A DNA stretch of 64,000 nt, taken from the NCBI RefSeq assembly GCF_000315625.1, contig NW_005434671.1:892358-956357 (forward strand), given 5' to 3'. The stretch is from Guillardia theta CCMP2712 (lineage: Eukaryota; Cryptophyceae; Pyrenomonadales; Geminigeraceae). Shown here piece by piece: positions 60,838 to 64,000 of the stretch (position 1 is its first letter; every line of letters begins with the position of its first letter). The translations under genes and the position numbers were made by a program. The notes beneath the pieces are model-generated. The model had not been told where the DNA came from. It searched no databases and worked only from the letters and a program-made list of their open reading frames with translations.

Positions 60838-63800
60838 GGGACAGACGAAAAGTGGAAACGAGGAACGACATGGTCTCTGGAGGACACATCGAGTACCGAT
60901 CTACCTCCACATGAACGAGTTGTAACGCTGCTGCAAACAGTCGACTGGATCGCAGACTCGGTCCGAAACAAGAAGGAGAAGCAATCATTTTCCGAATGGG
61001 AAACGAGCAAAGGGCACCATCATGATATGGATAAATGGCTCTCCCATATAATCTCCATGCGGTACAGTCCTAATGTCTTGCCACAGGGTCATGAAACTAA
61101 ACTTGTACGTCGAGCAGGCAGCGGACGCAATTTTCCAATTTTTCGCCTAGAACATCTCATGATGCCCAGACGGTGGATGACAACTTACTGGACTACAATG
61201 GCCCGAAGACGCTGAAGGATCTGATGATCGAAGCTCGCATGCGTGCACTTGACGTCAGAATTGTTTGAGAGTTCTGGTTCGAGAGACTTGACGCAATGTT
61301 CTGAATTTGCAGGGGCTGGAAGTGAATGCGAATCGACAACTAACAGGTCCGATGTGATACCTTGATGATGCATATATTGCTGATGCTGTATACAGATGAA
61401 CCAGTACGACAGAAGGAACGTCGTGACGTCATCGCACCAGGGCTACACGCCGTTGACCGGCTCAAGAGCTTGCCGGTATTAAACTTGTTTCCAGTGCGTC
61501 ACCAAGATGGCCAGTGGTTCTGAAGTTTGTTTTTTCAGGTCTCATTCACAATCAATCTGTTTCCCGGAGGATTCTCTATCGATGGGATGACGGAAGCGCA
61601 TCCTTACGACCAGTATTGACTCGCTTTGGACCTGACGTTCCAACTGATGTGGCTTGGACTAGACACTCAAGAGATTTTTTGAAATGCCTGGATCTTGGTC
61701 GGCTGCCAGGAGACATGATCATGGATCGCTGCGTGAGTCAAACTGAAATGAAAAGAAGAAAGGTTGTTCTGAGGGATTTGCCAGGGCGACTTTGAGTTCC
61801 AATATTTCGACGGATGCCTGATAGTAGAGGTACTGAGTGAAGATTTTTGATAGCCCATGACACCCGATGTACTTCAGATCAAAGATCATCGCATGCCCAA
61901 GCAATATGATCTCAAGGTGCGTGATAAAAAACCGAATCGTGCAAGTTTTGCTGGCTGAACTTGTGGGAACAGCCTCACGTGCATCGCGTTGTGCTACAGC
62001 CAAGCAACCAGGTAGGGTGAGTGGCTGACGGCTGACAGTCCCTGAGATTCGATGTTAGTCCGTCGCGAATGACTTGAAGGTGATCTGGCACCGGAACCAG
62101 GTGACTCAGTGAAATTTGATGCTTTCATCACTGACGAGATTGCGTGCAGGGTCTGTCACTCGACGACATCTTGCAGCTGGAGCAGAACATGCTTATGGGT
62201 TTGTTGCATTGCTGATGTGCAAAAGTGATAATCGTTCGACCTCTACAGCGCTTCAACCTTCAATATGTCTTGATCCGCACCCAAGGTTCTGCTTGACATT
62301 TATCTCGCTCCGTTCGTCCTCAACTCATGCTCTCTATCGTTCATTCGTTTTCTTTCATTTTTCTTCAATTCTTATACTCTCAGTTTCCTGTTCTCTTTCT
62401 TAGACTTCCTTGTCTTTGTCCTGACCCTGCTTTGCTACTCAACATCTTTCGACAGTGAATTGAATTTTGCAATCCAGGGTCGGAAAAGTCCTCAGCCTCA
62501 TCTCTAGAAGCTTGCAACGCGTTCATGTAATCTTGCGTTCTCCTTGTTTCTGCCTCTGACTCAGAGCTCAGGTTTGGCATCCAAGAAATGCGAGGTGAAC
62601 CACCTGAGGATTTCCTGAGTCTCTTCATGTTGTGAGCTTGTCCCTATCCAGGCCCGAATTCAGCAAATTCCGGAGGACGTTTGACTTTGAGGCGATGCGC
62701 AAGATGCATGTGAGATATGTTTCTGTTTTCCCAATCTCTTTATAACTGTTTGGTGCCAGAACACTATCTATAATTGGAATCGTGATCCTAACGCAACACA
62801 AAAACTAGGCAATCTTCTGCTTATTCGTGGTTTCTTTGAGCCGTAGGCTGATTGATGGCTCCACAGAGAAATTGGCTAAGACCAGGGCGATGCGGGTGTC
62901 CGGTATCAGAGGATTCCTTCAGCAGCAGCATGTCAGTCACTCTGACATGCACGAACATAAATTTCTCACTCTCCCTGTTACTCCAGGAGTGGGAGGAGGC
63001 GGAGAAGAACGAGGCAACTGCAGGTCTGGCGTTTACTGAACATTACCTGTCTCAGCAGTTCTGATCTCCTCTGCAGGAGTCTCTGCGATCCTCAAATTGT
63101 TCAGCTCGAACGGAGGCCAACAGCAATCAGGTGAAGCTTTTGAAGTTTCTCAGCTCCGCCTCTTGTCAAACGTCTTCGCGTCATCAGGCGCTTCAGGCAC
63201 GTTGGGCAGCCCTCCACCACTGGCCACACCGAAGAGTATGCGTGCTCTTGCTTTCTGAGTCACTTCTCCTCATTGTCACCTGCAGTGGGATTGAACTCGC
63301 CAGGGCCGATGAACCGGTCAGATCTCCTCGGGATAGAAGGGGTGTCGTATCCTCTTGACGTTCTCTTTGCTCCTTCAGGGCCCTTCTCGTTCGGGAATCG
63401 ATGGTCCCTGGGGCTCCCGCAGAGCGGCAGATGAGGTAAGCATGCTCATCGACCGTCTCGTCGTCCTCTGACCTTGTCTGCAGGTTCAAGAAAGACCTAC
63501 AAGTCCGCTTGCCTTTGAGTGGTCCGCTAGCTTCTTGACACTTTTGCAAAGGTCTCTTCCATCTGGCTACAGGCAAAAGCCCCTTCCTCGTACTACGTGT
63601 ACATGCGGATGGTAAGGACAGAGCTGCCGTGTTGAGATCGACCTTCTTACCTTGTTTCAGGAGGATGTCACCAAAGAAGGAAAGATTGTCGAGGGCTCGC
63701 AAGCTCAGGTGACCCTCTCAGCTTGATTGCATGAGACTTCTCGTGACCGTGAGACCAAGTTGCCGGCAAGTTACATCGGAAACAGCCAGAGTGCTCGCAG

Positions 63801-64000
63801 GTTCGGATCTCAACAGTACGACATCATGGTCCGCGAAGGTCGAGGTAGGGATGGTCCTCCACCAGACCTCAAGTGCCTTCAGGTTGGCAGCCGCTCTCAG
63901 ACTCCCACATTGGCAAGAAAAGGGAGGCAAACAGCCCAAGCTCCTCGAGCATCCCACCGCCTTCTACTGCTGCCACCGTGAAGTTTCTTCATCCCGTTCC
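60838..64000 (+). CDS. SPT20-like SAGA coactivator subunit (runs off the window)
   Basis: Multi-exon. The first recognised block (60838-61090) reads ERVVTLLQTVDWIADSVRNK and WLSHIISMRYS. The diagnostic SPT20 region follows: VSFTINLFPGGFSIDGMTEA (from 61539), HSRDFLKCLDLGRLPGDMIM (about 61660), DFEFQYFDGCLIVE (about 61788-61830), LSLDDILQLEQNMLM (about 62155) and ALQPSICLDPHPR (about 62247). These match, in order, the conserved blocks of plant and fungal SPT20: the NL-P-GFSI strand, the PYD-GRLPGD helix, YDGCLIVEVRDYR, and KALQPxLCLDPxP. Later exons are low-complexity: EWEEAEKNEATAGLAFTEHY, LNSPGPMNRSDLLGIEG, QERPTSPLAFEWSASFLTLL, EDVTKEGKIVEGSQAQ. SPT20 holds the SAGA histone acetyltransferase complex together. 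The start and 3' end are uncertain. Confidence 0.75.

Noticed and set aside
63193-63981. Possible LRR-like gene on the minus strand at the right end
   Set aside because: Plus-strand blocks with consistent splice borders (LNSPGPMNRSDLLGIEG, EDVTKEGKIVEGSQAQ) continue the SPT20-like gene; the minus frames are shadows.

Overview
This is nuclear DNA of a gene-dense protist, most likely an alga with a secondary plastid. A cryptophyte such as Guillardia is my best guess, but the sequence alone does not prove it. Nearly every gene is split by very short GT-AG introns (about 43-100 nt). There are no bacterial operons, no rRNA and no tRNA that I could recognise. Two proteins (ankyrin at 32169, PPR at 59279) begin with signal-peptide-like leaders followed by an LRGG motif, which would suit targeting to a complex plastid. 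Plant-type families (LSD1 zinc finger, plant-like SPT20) sit beside families typical of animals and other protists (BK-type channel, POLD4, FYVE).

Layout: a carboxymuconolactone-decarboxylase-like gene with a truncated tandem copy at the left edge (1-2634); a repeat-rich GC-island zone (2635-4750); a C2-like/coiled-coil gene (+) against a coiled-coil/LRR gene (-); an armadillo-repeat gene (+) carrying a tandem array of 69-nt exons, against an IQ-like gene (-); an unknown gene (+) against a TPR-like gene (-); a small secreted Cys protein and a duplicated LIM-half protein (+) against mitochondrial SDHA (-); a PWWP-RRM-KH protein (+) against a small unknown (-); a signal-peptide ankyrin protein (+) against a two-RCK potassium channel (-); RAD51C (+) against POLD4 (-); an LSD1-FYVE-ARM-WW-WW protein (+) against a TBC Rab-GAP (-); an LRR protein (+) against a PPR protein (-); and an SPT20/SAGA subunit (+) running off the right end.

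The order is strikingly regular. Strands alternate almost perfectly, so genes form tail-to-tail pairs with about 40-210 bp between stop codons, while the head-to-head gaps are longer (about 0.2-2.3 kb) and hold nearly all repeat material: inverted-repeat (MITE-like) elements, CCGGGC-rich islands and C/G-rich ACCCCACC-type DNA. Introns of several genes contain long polypurine/polypyrimidine tracts, one of which holds a 100-base assembly gap (54239-54338).

No single pathway unites the genes. RAD51C and POLD4 (DNA repair/replication), FYVE-ARM and TBC (endosomal traffic), and PWWP-RRM-KH with SPT20 (chromatin/RNA) are functional neighbours by class only. The most unusual signal is the exon array at 11966-12764: seven consecutive phase-1 exons, five of them exactly 69 nt, each encoding one repeat that ends in a proline-directed phosphosite-like motif.
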